A stretch of DNA of 64,000 nucleotides from Streptomyces sp. NL15-2K (GTDB lineage Bacteria > Actinomycetota > Actinomycetes > Streptomycetales > Streptomycetaceae), in contig NZ_CP130630.1 in the NCBI RefSeq assembly GCF_030551255.1, forward strand, positions 7,483,501 to 7,547,500. The letters run 5' to 3'. The position numbers were made by a program, and so were the translations under genes. The stretch's first letter is position 1, and the number at the start of each line of letters is the position of its first letter. Positions 17,698 through 25,205 of the stretch are shown here, piece after piece. The notes below the pieces were generated by a model. That model was not told the origin of the DNA. It saw only the letters and a list, made by a program, of their open reading frames with translations, and did no database searches.

Positions 17698-18765
17698 TCA
17701 GTTGATCGGTTCGCCGGCCCACGCCGCCTCCAGCAGCGCGGTCAGGTTCTCGTCGGTGACGGGGGTGGGGTTGTTGGCCGGGATCGCCCGTGTGATCGGC
17801 CCCAGCGCCTTGGCGATGCCGTCCTCGGGCATGCCGTAGTCGCGCAGCGCCCTCGGCGCGTCCAGCACCTGGCGCAGGGCGGCCAGGCCGGCGCTCGCCG
17901 CCTCGGTGCGGAAGACCGTGCCGAAGGCCTGGGCGATACGCGCCTCCGCCTCGGGGGCGTGCGGGGCGTTGAAGGCCAGCACGTAGGGCAGCACGACCGC
18001 GTGGGTCTGTGCGTGCGGGAGGTTGAACATGCCGCCGAGGACGTGGCAGATCTTGTGATGCATCCCGGAGCCGGCCGAGGCGAACGCGACCGCGGCGAGG
18101 TAGGCGCCGTACAGCGTCTGCTCGATGCCCTCGACGCCGGTCGAGTCGTCGGCCACGGCCGGCAGGCCGGTCGCCAGTGCGCGGATGCCCTCCTGTGCCA
18201 GCGCCCGGTCGATCGGGTCGGTCCGTGGCCCCCACATCGAGTCCACGCAGTGCGCCATCGCGTTCAGGCCGCTGGCCACGGTCATCTCGCCGGGCAGCGT
18301 GGTCAGCAGAGCGGCGTCGTACACGACCGACGCGGGCAGCACCCTGCTGTCGACACCGGTGTTCTTGGTCTCGCCCTCGGTCAGGCCCCACACGTTGGTC
18401 GCCTCCGAGCCGGCGTACGTGGTGGGGACCGCGACGATCGGCAGCCCGGTGCTCATCGCGACGGCCTTGGCCAGACCCGTGGTCGAGCCGCCGCCGACGC
18501 TGACCAGGATGTCCGCGCCCGCGTCGACCGCCGCCCGCAGGGCTCGCCCCGCGACCTCGACCGGTACGTGCATCACGACCTCCTCGTGACGCAGTACCAC
18601 CGGGAGCTCCTTGGCGATGGGGTCGGCCAGCTCCCTCTCGCGGTCCGACGCGATCAGCATGACCTTGGAACCGCCGAGCGCCTCGACCTCCGCCGCCACG
18701 GCGCCGGGCGACTCCCCGGCCGCGAACACCACCCGCTGGGGAAGGGTCTCGTGGGTGAACTTCAT
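17698..18765 (-). CDS. Maleylacetate reductase
   Basis: A 355-residue iron-type alcohol dehydrogenase family protein of the maleylacetate reductase branch: start [14 protein letters not shown], nucleotide-binding [32 protein letters not shown], and the His-rich [22 protein letters not shown]. It reduces maleylacetate to 3-oxoadipate with NAD(P)H. ATG 18765 overlaps the upstream NTF2-like stop as TGATG (one shared base). Together with the dioxygenase it forms the classical hydroxyquinol lower pathway, and its product is the substrate of the pcaIJF products at 26-28.7 kb. Confidence 0.94.
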   Translation of the reverse strand: MKFTHETLPQRVVFAAGESPGAVAAEVEALGGSKVMLIASDRERELADPIAKELPVVLRHEEVVMHVPVEVAGRALRAAVDAGADILVSVGGGSTTGLAKAVAMSTGLPIVAVPTTYAGSEATNVWGLTEGETKNTGVDSRVLPASVVYDAALLTTLPGEMTVASGLNAMAHCVDSMWGPRTDPIDRALAQEGIRALATGLPAVADDSTGVEGIEQTLYGAYLAAVAFASAGSGMHHKICHVLGGMFNLPHAQTHAVVLPYVLAFNAPHAPEAEARIAQAFGTVFRTEAASAGLAALRQVLDAPRALRDYGMPEDGIAKALGPITRAIPANNPTPVTDENLTALLEAAWAGEPIN

Positions 18766-19361
18766 CAGGCCTCCGTCAGCCATTGCTTGCCTTCGCCGTA
18801 GAGCTGCTCGACTGCTGTGCCGGTGAGGCCGGGAAGCCCGTCCTTCACCGTGAATCCCGCCTTGGTCTGCAGGTAGGCCAAGTGCCGGTAGCCGGTCGGG
18901 AACCGGTTCAGGAGTTCGGGGTCCAACGTCAGTGTGGCAGCGGGGTCCACGGCGTCGAGCCGGTCCTTCTCGTAGATCGGCTGCCGGCGCACGAGGGTCC
19001 AGCGCCCCTCGTGGCGGGAGAGGAAGTCGTAGAAGCGGCCGGTGCACACGACATCGACCTCGACGCCGTCGATGCTCGCGCGCTGGTTGATGGTCATCTT
19101 CGTCTGCGCGATGGCCCGGTCGCCGACGATGTCCGCGGTGTGGCCACCGAGGAAGTGCAGGATGCTGACTCCGTTCTCGAAGCCCTCACGACTGGCCTTG
19201 ATGAAGTCGGTGGCGCTTCCCTGGAACCAGGTGGCGCTCATCCAGCCGTCGCGCGGATGCCAGACCGTGGCGAAGCGTCCCCAGTCCCCGGCATCGCGCC
19301 ACAGCGCCCAGTTCTCGACGAGCTGCCGGATCTCGTGGCGGTCGTTGTCGGTCTGCGACAT
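18765..19361 (-). CDS. NTF2-like (SnoaL-type) protein
   Basis: A 198-residue NTF2-fold protein. N-terminal helix [24 protein letters not shown], then [20 protein letters not shown], and the characteristic [29 protein letters not shown] strand pair. Its C-terminal 60 residues extend beyond the usual NTF2 core. Related folds act as dehydratases, dehydrochlorinases or ring-hydroxylating dioxygenase beta subunits, but there is no Rieske alpha subunit nearby. It is translationally coupled to the maleylacetate reductase, which argues for a role in the same pathway. Confidence 0.82.
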   Translation of the reverse strand: MSQTDNDRHEIRQLVENWALWRDAGDWGRFATVWHPRDGWMSATWFQGSATDFIKASREGFENGVSILHFLGGHTADIVGDRAIAQTKMTINQRASIDGVEVDVVCTGRFYDFLSRHEGRWTLVRRQPIYEKDRLDAVDPAATLTLDPELLNRFPTGYRHLAYLQTKAGFTVKDGLPGLTGTAVEQLYGEGKQWLTEA

Positions 19362-19385
19362 GGTTCGGTCTCCGCTCGGGTCTCA

Positions 19386-19427
19386 TCCTCGGATGGGGTA
19401 GTGGCGTCCTCAGATGGGGTAGTGGCG
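19386..19427. repeat. 21-bp tandem duplication across the aldehyde dehydrogenase stop codon
   Basis: Two adjacent 21-bp copies (19386-19406 and 19407-19427) differ at one base. The right copy codes for the C-terminal RHYPI and the TGA stop (19412-19410 on the minus strand). In the left, downstream copy the same position is CGA, so the duplication lies in the gap before the next gene. Same kind of event as at 4057-4094 and 32311-32350. Confidence 0.9.
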
Positions 19428-20900
19428 GGATCCCGACTGGATGGTGATCCAGCGCAACTCGGTGAACTCCTCCAGCGCGGCGCGGGAGCCGAACCGGCCC
19501 CAGCCGCTGGCGCCGACACCGCCGAAGGGCATCTGGGGTTCGTCGTGCACGGTTGCGCTGTTGATGTGGCAGATGCCGGACTTTATCCGGCGGGCCACGT
19601 CGAGCGCGGCGGCCGCGTCCTTGCCGAAGACCGCGGCGGAGAGTCCGTACTCGGTGTCGTTGGCGACCGCGACGGCTTCGTCGGTCGAATCCACCTCCAT
19701 GATCGAGACCACCGGTCCGAAGGTCTCCTCGGTGTAGATACGCATGTCCGGCGTGACCCCGCGTACCACGGTGGGCTGCACGAACAGGCCGTCGGCCGTG
19801 CCGCCGGTCAGGATCTGCGCGCCCTTGGCGCGGGCGTCCTCGATCAACCCGACCACGTGGTCGCGGGCGGCGGCGTGGACCAGCGGACCGATCTGTGAGT
19901 TGGGGTCGCTCGGGGGTCCGACGACGAGCTTGGCGGCACGCTCGGTCAGGCGGGAGGAGAGCTCGTCGGCGACAGTTCTGTCCACGATGACGCGCTCGGT
20001 CGACATGCAGATCTCGCCCTGGTTCATGAAGGCACCGAAGCTGGCCGCCGCGGCGGCCTCCTCCAGATCGGCGTCGGGAAGGACCAGGAAAGGCGCTTTG
20101 CCACCGAGTTCGAGGACGACACGGGTGAGGTGGCGACCGCCGAGTTCGCCGATGATACGGCCGACCTTGCTGGATCCGGTGAAGTTCACGCGCGTCACGG
20201 CGCGGTGGGCGATCAGCGCCTCGACGACGCTCGGACCGTCCTTCGGGGCGTTGCTGATGAGGTTGACCGCTCCGGCGGGCACGCCGGCGTCCTGCAGTAC
20301 CTGGACGATGGCGGCGTGGGTGAGCGGCGTCTGCTCGGAGGACTTCAGCACCACGGTGTTGCCCCACACCAGCGGCCACACGACGGCGCGTACGCCGAGG
20401 ATCAGCGGCGCGTTCCACGGTGCGATGCCGACGACGACGCCGACCGGCTGACGTACGCCGAGGGCGGTGAGGCCGGGCACGTCCGACGGGATGACCTCGC
20501 CGACGGCCGCGTACGCCTGGGCCGCCGCCTCGACGAGCATGCCCTTGGCGACGTGCACGTTGAAGCCGCACCAGGGGAGAGTGGCGCCCATCTCGCGGCT
20601 CATCGTGGCGACGATCTCGTCGGTGCGCTCGCCGAGCAGGACGGCCGCACGCTCCAGAACCGACCGCCGTGCGGACGGCGGAAGGCTTGACCACTCGGGA
20701 AGGGCGGCCGCCGCCGCGTCCACCGCGAGATCGACGTCCTCGACGGAGGCTGCCGCGACCCGCGCGATCGGTTCACCGGTCAGGGCCTCGGTCGTCTCGA
20801 AGTAGCGGCCGTCCTTGGCCGCGACGTGCTCCCCCGCGATGAGCAGGTCGCTGGTCCGGACAGTGCCGGACGTGGGTGCCTCGGTCTCAGTGGCTGACAT
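19410..20900 (-). CDS. Aromatic aldehyde dehydrogenase (salicylaldehyde/vanillin dehydrogenase type)
   Basis: A 496-residue NAD(P)-dependent aldehyde dehydrogenase. Conserved residues: Asn163 in PWNAP, FTGSSKVGR cofactor turn (about 240-248), general base Glu264 in LELGGKAP, and nucleophile Cys298 in NQGEICMS. The GFNVHVAKGMLVEAA segment and the overall pattern resemble the salicylaldehyde/vanillin/benzaldehyde branch. It would oxidise an aryl aldehyde to the acid used by the FAD monooxygenase. ATG 20900 has GAGGTGAGGC upstream. A 21-bp tandem duplication covers the stop codon. Operator site 4 is 90-106 bp upstream. Confidence 0.9.
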   Translation of the reverse strand: MSATETEAPTSGTVRTSDLLIAGEHVAAKDGRYFETTEALTGEPIARVAAASVEDVDLAVDAAAAALPEWSSLPPSARRSVLERAAVLLGERTDEIVATMSREMGATLPWCGFNVHVAKGMLVEAAAQAYAAVGEVIPSDVPGLTALGVRQPVGVVVGIAPWNAPLILGVRAVVWPLVWGNTVVLKSSEQTPLTHAAIVQVLQDAGVPAGAVNLISNAPKDGPSVVEALIAHRAVTRVNFTGSSKVGRIIGELGGRHLTRVVLELGGKAPFLVLPDADLEEAAAAASFGAFMNQGEICMSTERVIVDRTVADELSSRLTERAAKLVVGPPSDPNSQIGPLVHAAARDHVVGLIEDARAKGAQILTGGTADGLFVQPTVVRGVTPDMRIYTEETFGPVVSIMEVDSTDEAVAVANDTEYGLSAAVFGKDAAAALDVARRIKSGICHINSATVHDEPQMPFGGVGASGWGRFGSRAALEEFTELRWITIQSGSRHYPI

Positions 20901-20989
20901 GGGTTGCCTCACCTCTACAACAGCTGCGATCGCCGCACGAAACCTGCATGTCGAACTCTCCGCCCTCGGCGGCACGTCCTGAACCCTCA

Positions 20990-21006
20990 TGTCCGTTCAT
21001 CGAACA
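20990..21006. promoter_or_regulatory. IclR-type operator, site 4 (upstream of aldehyde dehydrogenase)
   Basis: TGTCCGT TCA TCGAACA, the 7-3-7 architecture of site 1 with each arm differing by one base. It lies in the 145-bp gap between the NTF2-like gene at 21046 and the aldehyde dehydrogenase start at 20900, suggesting an internal promoter for the aldehyde dehydrogenase, NTF2, maleylacetate reductase and dioxygenase genes under the same regulator as the plus-strand arm. Confidence 0.55.
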
Positions 21007-21045
21007 GCCGCGTGCGTGAGGGCAAGGCGGTCGGCCTTCCCGGCC

Positions 21046-21450
21046 TCAGGCCGGCGGCATGCGCTTGGACTGGTGCATGTGCGCCAGGCGCCAGCCCTCC
21101 GCGGTCTCCTCCCAGACCCGCGTCACCGCTTCCTGGACCGGGAACGGCGGGAGGTTCTCGTCGAAGACGATGTGCATCTCCTGGAGGCACGTGGTGATCG
21201 CGGTGGTGCCGTGCACCGTGATGCTGAGATCCTCGGCCTTCGCGAAGACGTGGCGGCGGCGGGTCCAGGTGAAATGGGCGAAGGTCTTGCCGTCGTCGAT
21301 CTTTCCGACCGGGCCGTGGACGGCCTGGCTGTCCCCCAGCATGAGGGCGGTCATCGCTTCTTCGCCCTCGGTCAGAGCCACGAGCCATGCGGCCTCTGCC
21401 TGCTCGATCGCCTGGATGGCCCCGTTGGTCGAGGTGAACGTGGTCGTCAT
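21046..21450 (-). CDS. NTF2-like (SnoaL-fold) protein, paralogue of the 10.9-kb gene
   Basis: A 134-residue NTF2-fold protein closely related to the 10860-11279 product (AEAAWLVAL, LMLGDSQAVHGPVG, TRVWEETAEGWRLAHMHQSKR). ATG 21450 overlaps the stop of the preceding reductase gene as ATGA (21450-21447), and GGAG lies eight bases upstream, so it is coupled to the reductase. The two paralogues lie on opposite arms of the island, pointing to duplication within the cluster. No catalytic residue assignment is possible by eye. Confidence 0.82.
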   Translation of the reverse strand: MTTTFTSTNGAIQAIEQAEAAWLVALTEGEEAMTALMLGDSQAVHGPVGKIDDGKTFAHFTWTRRRHVFAKAEDLSITVHGTTAITTCLQEMHIVFDENLPPFPVQEAVTRVWEETAEGWRLAHMHQSKRMPPA

Positions 21451-22409
21451 AGGTCCAGCTCCAAAATCGGTGAGTGTGCTCTCGATGAGCACGTGGTGAA
21501 CATGCCGTCGGCGCGCTCATGGTCGGTCAGGACGTCGTCGCGGTGGTCGGGCTCTCCGGCCAGTACGCGCACGGTGCACTCGCCGCAGATTCCCTGCTGG
21601 CAGGAGTAAGGGGCGTCGACGCCGCCCGCGAGCAGGACGTCGAGGACGTTCTCGCCTTCCTTGATCTCGTACTCGCCCCCGGACTTGGCGAGCCGCACAG
21701 TGAATGCCCCGCCGGCCGTGTGCGCGGCGGCGTCCTCAACGGGTGCGAAGCGCTCCATGTGGATCGTTTCGGCAGTCCATCCCGCTTGGCGTGCGCAGGA
21801 GATCACGAAGTCCATGAAGCCCCCGGGTCCACAGACGTAGATTGCCGTCTCCGGGTCGGGCCGGCCGATGTCGGTGGCGACGCTGAATCGCTGGTCGTCC
21901 GGGCCGTCGTCGAAGTGGAGCCGAACGTGAGGGTTGTGCTCCAACTCGTCGATGAACGCTGAATCCGTCCGGCTTCGAGCGCAGTAGTGCAACTCGTACT
22001 CCGCGCCCCTGGCTTCGAGCGCGTGCGCCATGGCCAGCAGGGGAGTGACCCCGATACCGCCGGCCACCAGCAGATGGCGACGTGCTTCGTCCGAGACTGA
22101 GAACCTGTTCCGCGGAAGGGAGATCCGCAGCCTGTCGCCCTCGCGAAGTCGATGCATCCCCAGCGAGCCGCCGCGCGACGCCGTCTCGGCCAGCACCGCC
22201 AGCCGATATCGGGCGCGGTCGTGCGGCGGCCCGCACAGGGAGTACTGGCGGACCAGCCCGGCGGCACCGTCCACCAGTACGTCGACATGGGCGCCGGCGG
22301 CGAACTCCGGAAGCTCGACGTCGTCGGGACTGACCAGTTCGAGCACCACGATCCGGGCAGTCGCGTCGCGCCGGGTGACCACGATGGTCTCGAGCCACTC
22401 GTTGCTCAT
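21447..22409 (-). CDS. Phthalate-dioxygenase-reductase/VanB-type oxidoreductase (FMN, NAD, 2Fe-2S)
   Basis: A 320-residue three-domain electron-transfer reductase. The flavin domain has RQYSLCGPP, the NAD domain has LLVAGGIGVTPLLAMAHAL and IYVCGPGGFMDF, and the C-terminal plant-type ferredoxin has CQQGICGECTVRVL and a last Cys near residue 309, supplying four Cys ligands. Such proteins feed electrons to a Rieske oxygenase such as vanillate O-demethylase. No Rieske oxygenase gene occurs anywhere in this window, so its partner is missing or elsewhere. It follows a small 51-residue gene by 9 bp and is coupled to the NTF2-like gene. Confidence 0.92.
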   Translation of the reverse strand: MSNEWLETIVVTRRDATARIVVLELVSPDDVELPEFAAGAHVDVLVDGAAGLVRQYSLCGPPHDRARYRLAVLAETASRGGSLGMHRLREGDRLRISLPRNRFSVSDEARRHLLVAGGIGVTPLLAMAHALEARGAEYELHYCARSRTDSAFIDELEHNPHVRLHFDDGPDDQRFSVATDIGRPDPETAIYVCGPGGFMDFVISCARQAGWTAETIHMERFAPVEDAAAHTAGGAFTVRLAKSGGEYEIKEGENVLDVLLAGGVDAPYSCQQGICGECTVRVLAGEPDHRDDVLTDHERADGMFTTCSSRAHSPILELDL

Positions 22410-22418
22410 GGTTCCTGC

Positions 22419-22574
22419 TCAGCTGCCGACGGTGGCCGGGGCGTCGGCGTTGCCGCCCGCCGGGCGCTTGCCGAGGGTGAAGCGGCCGGACTCGGTGCGG
22501 TGGACCTCCGACGCGTCCTGGGCCAAGCGCTCGGGATCGTTCGTGCGGATCGAGCCCTCTGAAGTGGTGGTCAT
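22419..22574 (-). CDS. Small protein of unknown function (51 aa), first gene of reductase unit
   Basis: I do not recognise this product. ATG 22574 is preceded by GGGAGA at a proper distance and the stop lies 9 bp before the reductase start, so it looks translated and cotranscribed. The peptide is hydrophilic (SEGSIRTNDPERLAQDASEV, then RFTLGKRPAGG) with no signal peptide or membrane segment. It could be a true small subunit or the remnant of a larger gene, perhaps the missing oxygenase component. A candidate TetR site lies about 110 bp upstream. Confidence 0.45.
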   Translation of the reverse strand: MTTTSEGSIRTNDPERLAQDASEVHRTESGRFTLGKRPAGGNADAPATVGS

Positions 22575-22682
22575 CGTTGTGTCTCCCGTGCGGCTCGGGC
22601 GCACGTCAGTGGCGCGGGCAGGCTGTGAAGGATCACCTGCGAGGGCACCGTCATGTGTGCGACCCTCGAAATTAAAACGTGA

Positions 22683-22693
22683 TTCACATTCGC
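22683..22693. promoter_or_regulatory. Candidate operator half-site for the adjacent TetR regulator
   Basis: TTCACATTCGC matches the right arm (TTCACATCCGC) and the complement of the left arm (GCGAATGTGA) of the inverted repeat at 23475-23502, one each side of the TetR gene. Next to it GTGATTCAC (22679-22687) is itself palindromic. It lies between the divergent reductase unit and the TetR gene. Confidence 0.5.
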
Positions 22694-22776
22694 ATTTCTT
22701 CTCGCAGTGCGTCAAGAGTCACGTTCAGGTGCTTCCTTGGCTGGGAGCGCCGGGCGCCGGGCGCCGGGTGCGGAGC

Positions 22777-22805
22777 TTGCTGGAGCGGATGTCAGCGGCG
22801 TATAC
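22777..22805 (+). promoter_or_regulatory. Candidate promoter of the TetR gene
   Basis: CTTGCT (22777-22782) and TATACG (22800-22805) are spaced 17 bp. Transcription about 7-10 bp downstream of the -10 would begin at or next to GTG 22816, implying leaderless translation. Confidence 0.5.
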
Positions 22806-22815
22806 GCTGGGGCGA

Positions 22816-23457
22816 GTGAGTACCGAACCGTCACTCGATCTGCCGCCGCCGCAGCAGGCGCGCAGCCGGCTTACCCAGCAGCGGATCATGGAAGCAGGTG
22901 CGGCCCTCCTCGAAGAGGGCGGCACCGAGGCGCTCACTGTCGCGGCCGTCGCTGCTCGAGCGGGTGTCTCGGTGGGCAGCGTCTATCGACGGTTCGCCGG
23001 CAAGGACCGCCTGATCGCGGCTCTGCAGCACGACATGATCGATCGGTTTCGCGCTGACATCATTCGCCGTTTTGCTCCCCGGCGCACAGAACCGGCCGCG
23101 CTGGTCGCCTCGGCGGTCGCCGGGCTCACCGAGACGTTTCAGGCGCACGAGCGCCTGATGCGCGTCTTCATCACCGCGGGCACCACCGATCCCGCAGTGG
23201 CTCGCATGGGGTCCGAGGCCGGCGTTGACGCCGGCGAGGTCTTCCGGCGCTTCCTGGAGCCGATCGCGCCGATGGTCGACGCGCCGGAGCCGGAGTTGCG
23301 CCTGGATGTCGTCTACCGCTTGGTGTTCGGGGCCTGTATGAACCGCACGCTGCACGGCGAACACTTCGAGTCCGCCCGACCGCTGACGTGGCGTCAACTC
23401 ACCGAGGAGCTCGTGGACATCGCCTGCCGGTACCTCCTCGGCGCGCCGGCGCAGTAG
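22816..23457 (+). CDS. TetR-family transcriptional regulator
   Basis: A 213-residue TetR protein. The HTH is RIMEAGAALLEEGGTEALTVAAVAARAGVSVGSVYRRFAGKDRL. The all-alpha ligand domain follows, with YRLVFGACMNRTLHGEHF in the usual place. GTG 22816 is preferred because a -10-like TATACG lies ten bases upstream; ATG 22789 is an alternative. An inverted repeat just after the stop and a matching half site before the reductase unit suggest control of the divergent reductase genes and perhaps of a lost downstream gene. The ligand is unknown, probably an aromatic intermediate. Confidence 0.9.
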   Translation: MSTEPSLDLPPPQQARSRLTQQRIMEAGAALLEEGGTEALTVAAVAARAGVSVGSVYRRFAGKDRLIAALQHDMIDRFRADIIRRFAPRRTEPAALVASAVAGLTETFQAHERLMRVFITAGTTDPAVARMGSEAGVDAGEVFRRFLEPIAPMVDAPEPELRLDVVYRLVFGACMNRTLHGEHFESARPLTWRQLTEELVDIACRYLLGAPAQ

Positions 23458-23474
23458 GCTCCGAGCCTCCTGAT

Positions 23475-23502
23475 GCGAATGTGAGAACTGCTTCACATCC
23501 GC
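23475..23502. promoter_or_regulatory. Inverted repeat, likely TetR operator
   Basis: GCGAATGTGA, 7 bp, TTCACATCCGC: about 10-bp arms with one mismatch. It starts 18 bp after the TetR stop codon and precedes a gene remnant (23577-23714). A matching half-site is at 22683-22693. Confidence 0.6.
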
Positions 23503-23576
23503 GGCCGGGCGGCTGCATACTGGCCGGGCTCCTGGCGCCTCCGGAATCAGGATCGCCTGGACTGAGGGCGCCCAGG

Positions 23577-23714
23577 GACTCCACGCCGGTCGTCGGCGGC
23601 GTGCCGATCGTGACGGCCGACGGGGAGGTCATCGGCGTGGGCGGGGCGGACGACGTCACTGACGACCGCATCGCGCAGCAGGCTCGCGATTCCGTCGCGA
23701 AGATCGTTGCGTAG
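23577..23714 (+). pseudogene. Remnant of a GlcG/HbpS-like (DUF336) heme-binding protein, C-terminal end
   Basis: Only about 45 codons are recognisable: TPVVGGVPIV, GEVIGVGGAD and DDRIAQQARDSV, then TAG. This matches the C-terminus of GlcG/HbpS family proteins (GGVPI..G.viGaiGVGG). No start codon with a ribosome site and no N-terminal two thirds are present, so it is a truncated relic. Such genes often accompany aromatic or glycolate catabolic loci, consistent with decay of a gene once controlled by the upstream operator. Confidence 0.6.
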
Positions 23715-23907
23715 GCCTTCCTCCTGGTCGGCAAGGCGGCGATGCCGACTGATCGGTAAGCCGCCGATGCCGAGCCTCGCCGCAGTCGCCGCGACCCCTG
23801 GGTGTGGCTGACTCACGCGTGCCTGTCGGCGCGCCTGACCTTGCATCGCGCGACCATGCGGCCGCCTTTCCCGCCAGGCCGGCTGCGACGACTACTGGCG
23901 GCCCTGG

Positions 23908-24414
23908 CTACGGCGGCCCCAAGCCGCGGCCGCCGTCGCAGTGGTCGGGGTCGATGGCGTGCAGGATGCGTCGGCCGATGTGGGCGAGCTGTTTGACCTG
24001 CGCCTTGGTCAACGGGTCGAGCACCAGTCGGCGTACTTCCGCGACGTGGCCGGGGGCAGCGCTGACGATCTTCTCGTACCCCTCGTCGGTCAGGGTGGCC
24101 AGGGTGTAGCGGCCGTCGGCCGGATCAGGGCGGCGTTGGACGTACCTCTTGCGTTCGAGCCGGGCCACGACCTGGGAGAGGCGAGAGAGCGAGCCCTCGG
24201 CGAACGCGGCGAGCGCGCTCATGCGCAGTTCCCGCTGCGGCGACTCCGACAGCGACGCCATCACCCCGTACTCGAAGTGCGTCAGCCCTTCGTCGCGCAG
24301 CTGCGTGTCGAGCGCGTGTTCCAGGCGCCGCATGATGCCGACCAGGCCGAGCCAGGCGCGACGTTCCTCCTCGTCAAGCCAGCGGGGCGCCTCGTCGGCG
24401 GGGGTGTTCGTCAT
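23908..24414 (-). CDS. MarR-family transcriptional regulator
   Basis: A 168-residue MarR protein. Dimerisation helix RAWLGLVGIMRRLEHALDTQLRDEGLTHFEYGVMASLSES, winged helix (RMSALAAFAEGSLSRLSQVVARLERKRYVQRRPDPADGRYTLATLTDEG) with the DxR wing (DPADGR), and a C-terminal dimer helix. ATG 24414 has GGAGGG just upstream. Palindromes with CTTCAAG/CTTGAAG arms lie immediately before it and are likely its operators. Divergent from a truncated NAD(P)-binding gene and a DUF6069 gene. Confidence 0.92.
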   Translation of the reverse strand: MTNTPADEAPRWLDEEERRAWLGLVGIMRRLEHALDTQLRDEGLTHFEYGVMASLSESPQRELRMSALAAFAEGSLSRLSQVVARLERKRYVQRRPDPADGRYTLATLTDEGYEKIVSAAPGHVAEVRRLVLDPLTKAQVKQLAHIGRRILHAIDPDHCDGGRGLGPP

Positions 24415-24433
24415 GCCCTCCAATGTACCGGCG

Positions 24434-24516
24434 CTTCAAGCTTGAAGTGAATCCGCCTTATCTTCACTTGAAGGCTGAAGTTATTGCCGCTACGTTTGAG
24501 TTAATGCTTGAAGTGA
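24434..24516. promoter_or_regulatory. Cluster of CTTCAAG/CTTGAAG palindromes (likely MarR operators)
   Basis: CTTCAAGCTTGAAG (24434-24447) is a perfect 14-bp palindrome. CTTCACTTGAAG (24462-24473) is a 5-2-5 inverted repeat, and GCTTGAAGTG (24507-24516) repeats the right half. All lie between the divergent MarR gene and the truncated NAD(P)-binding gene, fitting autoregulation plus control of the plus-strand genes. Confidence 0.7.
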
Positions 24517-24561
24517 CTGCCCGGGGTTCCGAGCAGCGCCGAAGCCTTGAGGAGTCCCCCC

Positions 24562-24672
24562 ATGAAGCTGCTCGTACTCGGCGCCACCGGTGCCACCGGG
24601 CGCTTGGTCGTCGATCAAGCCCTGGCCGCGGGCCACACCGTGCGCGCACTCGTCCGCTCACCCGCCGGCTGA
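24562..24672 (+). pseudogene. Truncated NAD(P)H-binding (NmrA/epimerase-type) protein, N-terminal 36 codons
   Basis: ATG 24562 follows GGAG and codes for a textbook Rossmann start, MKLLVLGATGATGRLVVDQ, then ALAAGHTVRALVRSPA, and stops at TGA 24670-24672. Intact family members have about 210 residues. The rest is absent and the next gene starts 47 bp on, so this is a deletion remnant that still sits behind a MarR-controlled promoter. Confidence 0.75.
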
Positions 24673-24718
24673 CCCGGCCCGCTCCCGGCCTCGCCCTCAC
24701 TCGATCCGGAGGAACACC

Positions 24719-25159
24719 ATGAGCCACCAGCTCGCCGCCCACCCGGCCCGCCCCAGCGGCCTCGTCGTCGCCGGCGGCCTGATCGGCACCGTCGCCGTCG
24801 CCGTCGCCCTCAACGCCATCGTCGCCGCGATAGCCCACGCCGCCGGCGCCTCGGACGACTTCGACGCTCTCCAACTGCCTGCCTATGGCTCCTTCACCGT
24901 CATCGGCGTCCTGGCCGCCGCTGCCGCCTGGGCGATCATCCGCGCGCGCTCGGCACACCCGGCCCGGTTGCTGCGCACCCTCGTGCCCGCCGTCGTGATC
25001 GTCAGCCTGATCCCGGACATCATGGTCGGCATCTCCGGCAGCCAGCCCGGCACCAGCTGGGGTGCCGTCATCGCCTTGATGGTCATGCACGTCGTTGTCG
25101 CCGCCGTCGCCGTCCCCGCGTACCAGCGGCTCCTCCCCCTCCCCGCCACCCAGGACTGA
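24719..25159 (+). CDS. Four-helix membrane protein (DUF6069-like)
   Basis: A 146-residue integral membrane protein with four hydrophobic segments (about residues 15-37, 55-77, 85-105, 113-136) separated by short loops, the layout of the DUF6069 family in actinomycetes. No enzymatic motif is seen and the function is unknown. GGAGGAACACC precedes ATG 24719. It lies downstream of the MarR-type palindromes and the truncated Rossmann gene, so it is probably MarR-controlled. Confidence 0.75.
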   Translation: MSHQLAAHPARPSGLVVAGGLIGTVAVAVALNAIVAAIAHAAGASDDFDALQLPAYGSFTVIGVLAAAAAWAIIRARSAHPARLLRTLVPAVVIVSLIPDIMVGISGSQPGTSWGAVIALMVMHVVVAAVAVPAYQRLLPLPATQD

Positions 25160-25205
25160 CCATGTCGCGCCACGCGGGGGGCCGTGTCCGGCGTCGGTGG
25201 ACGTG

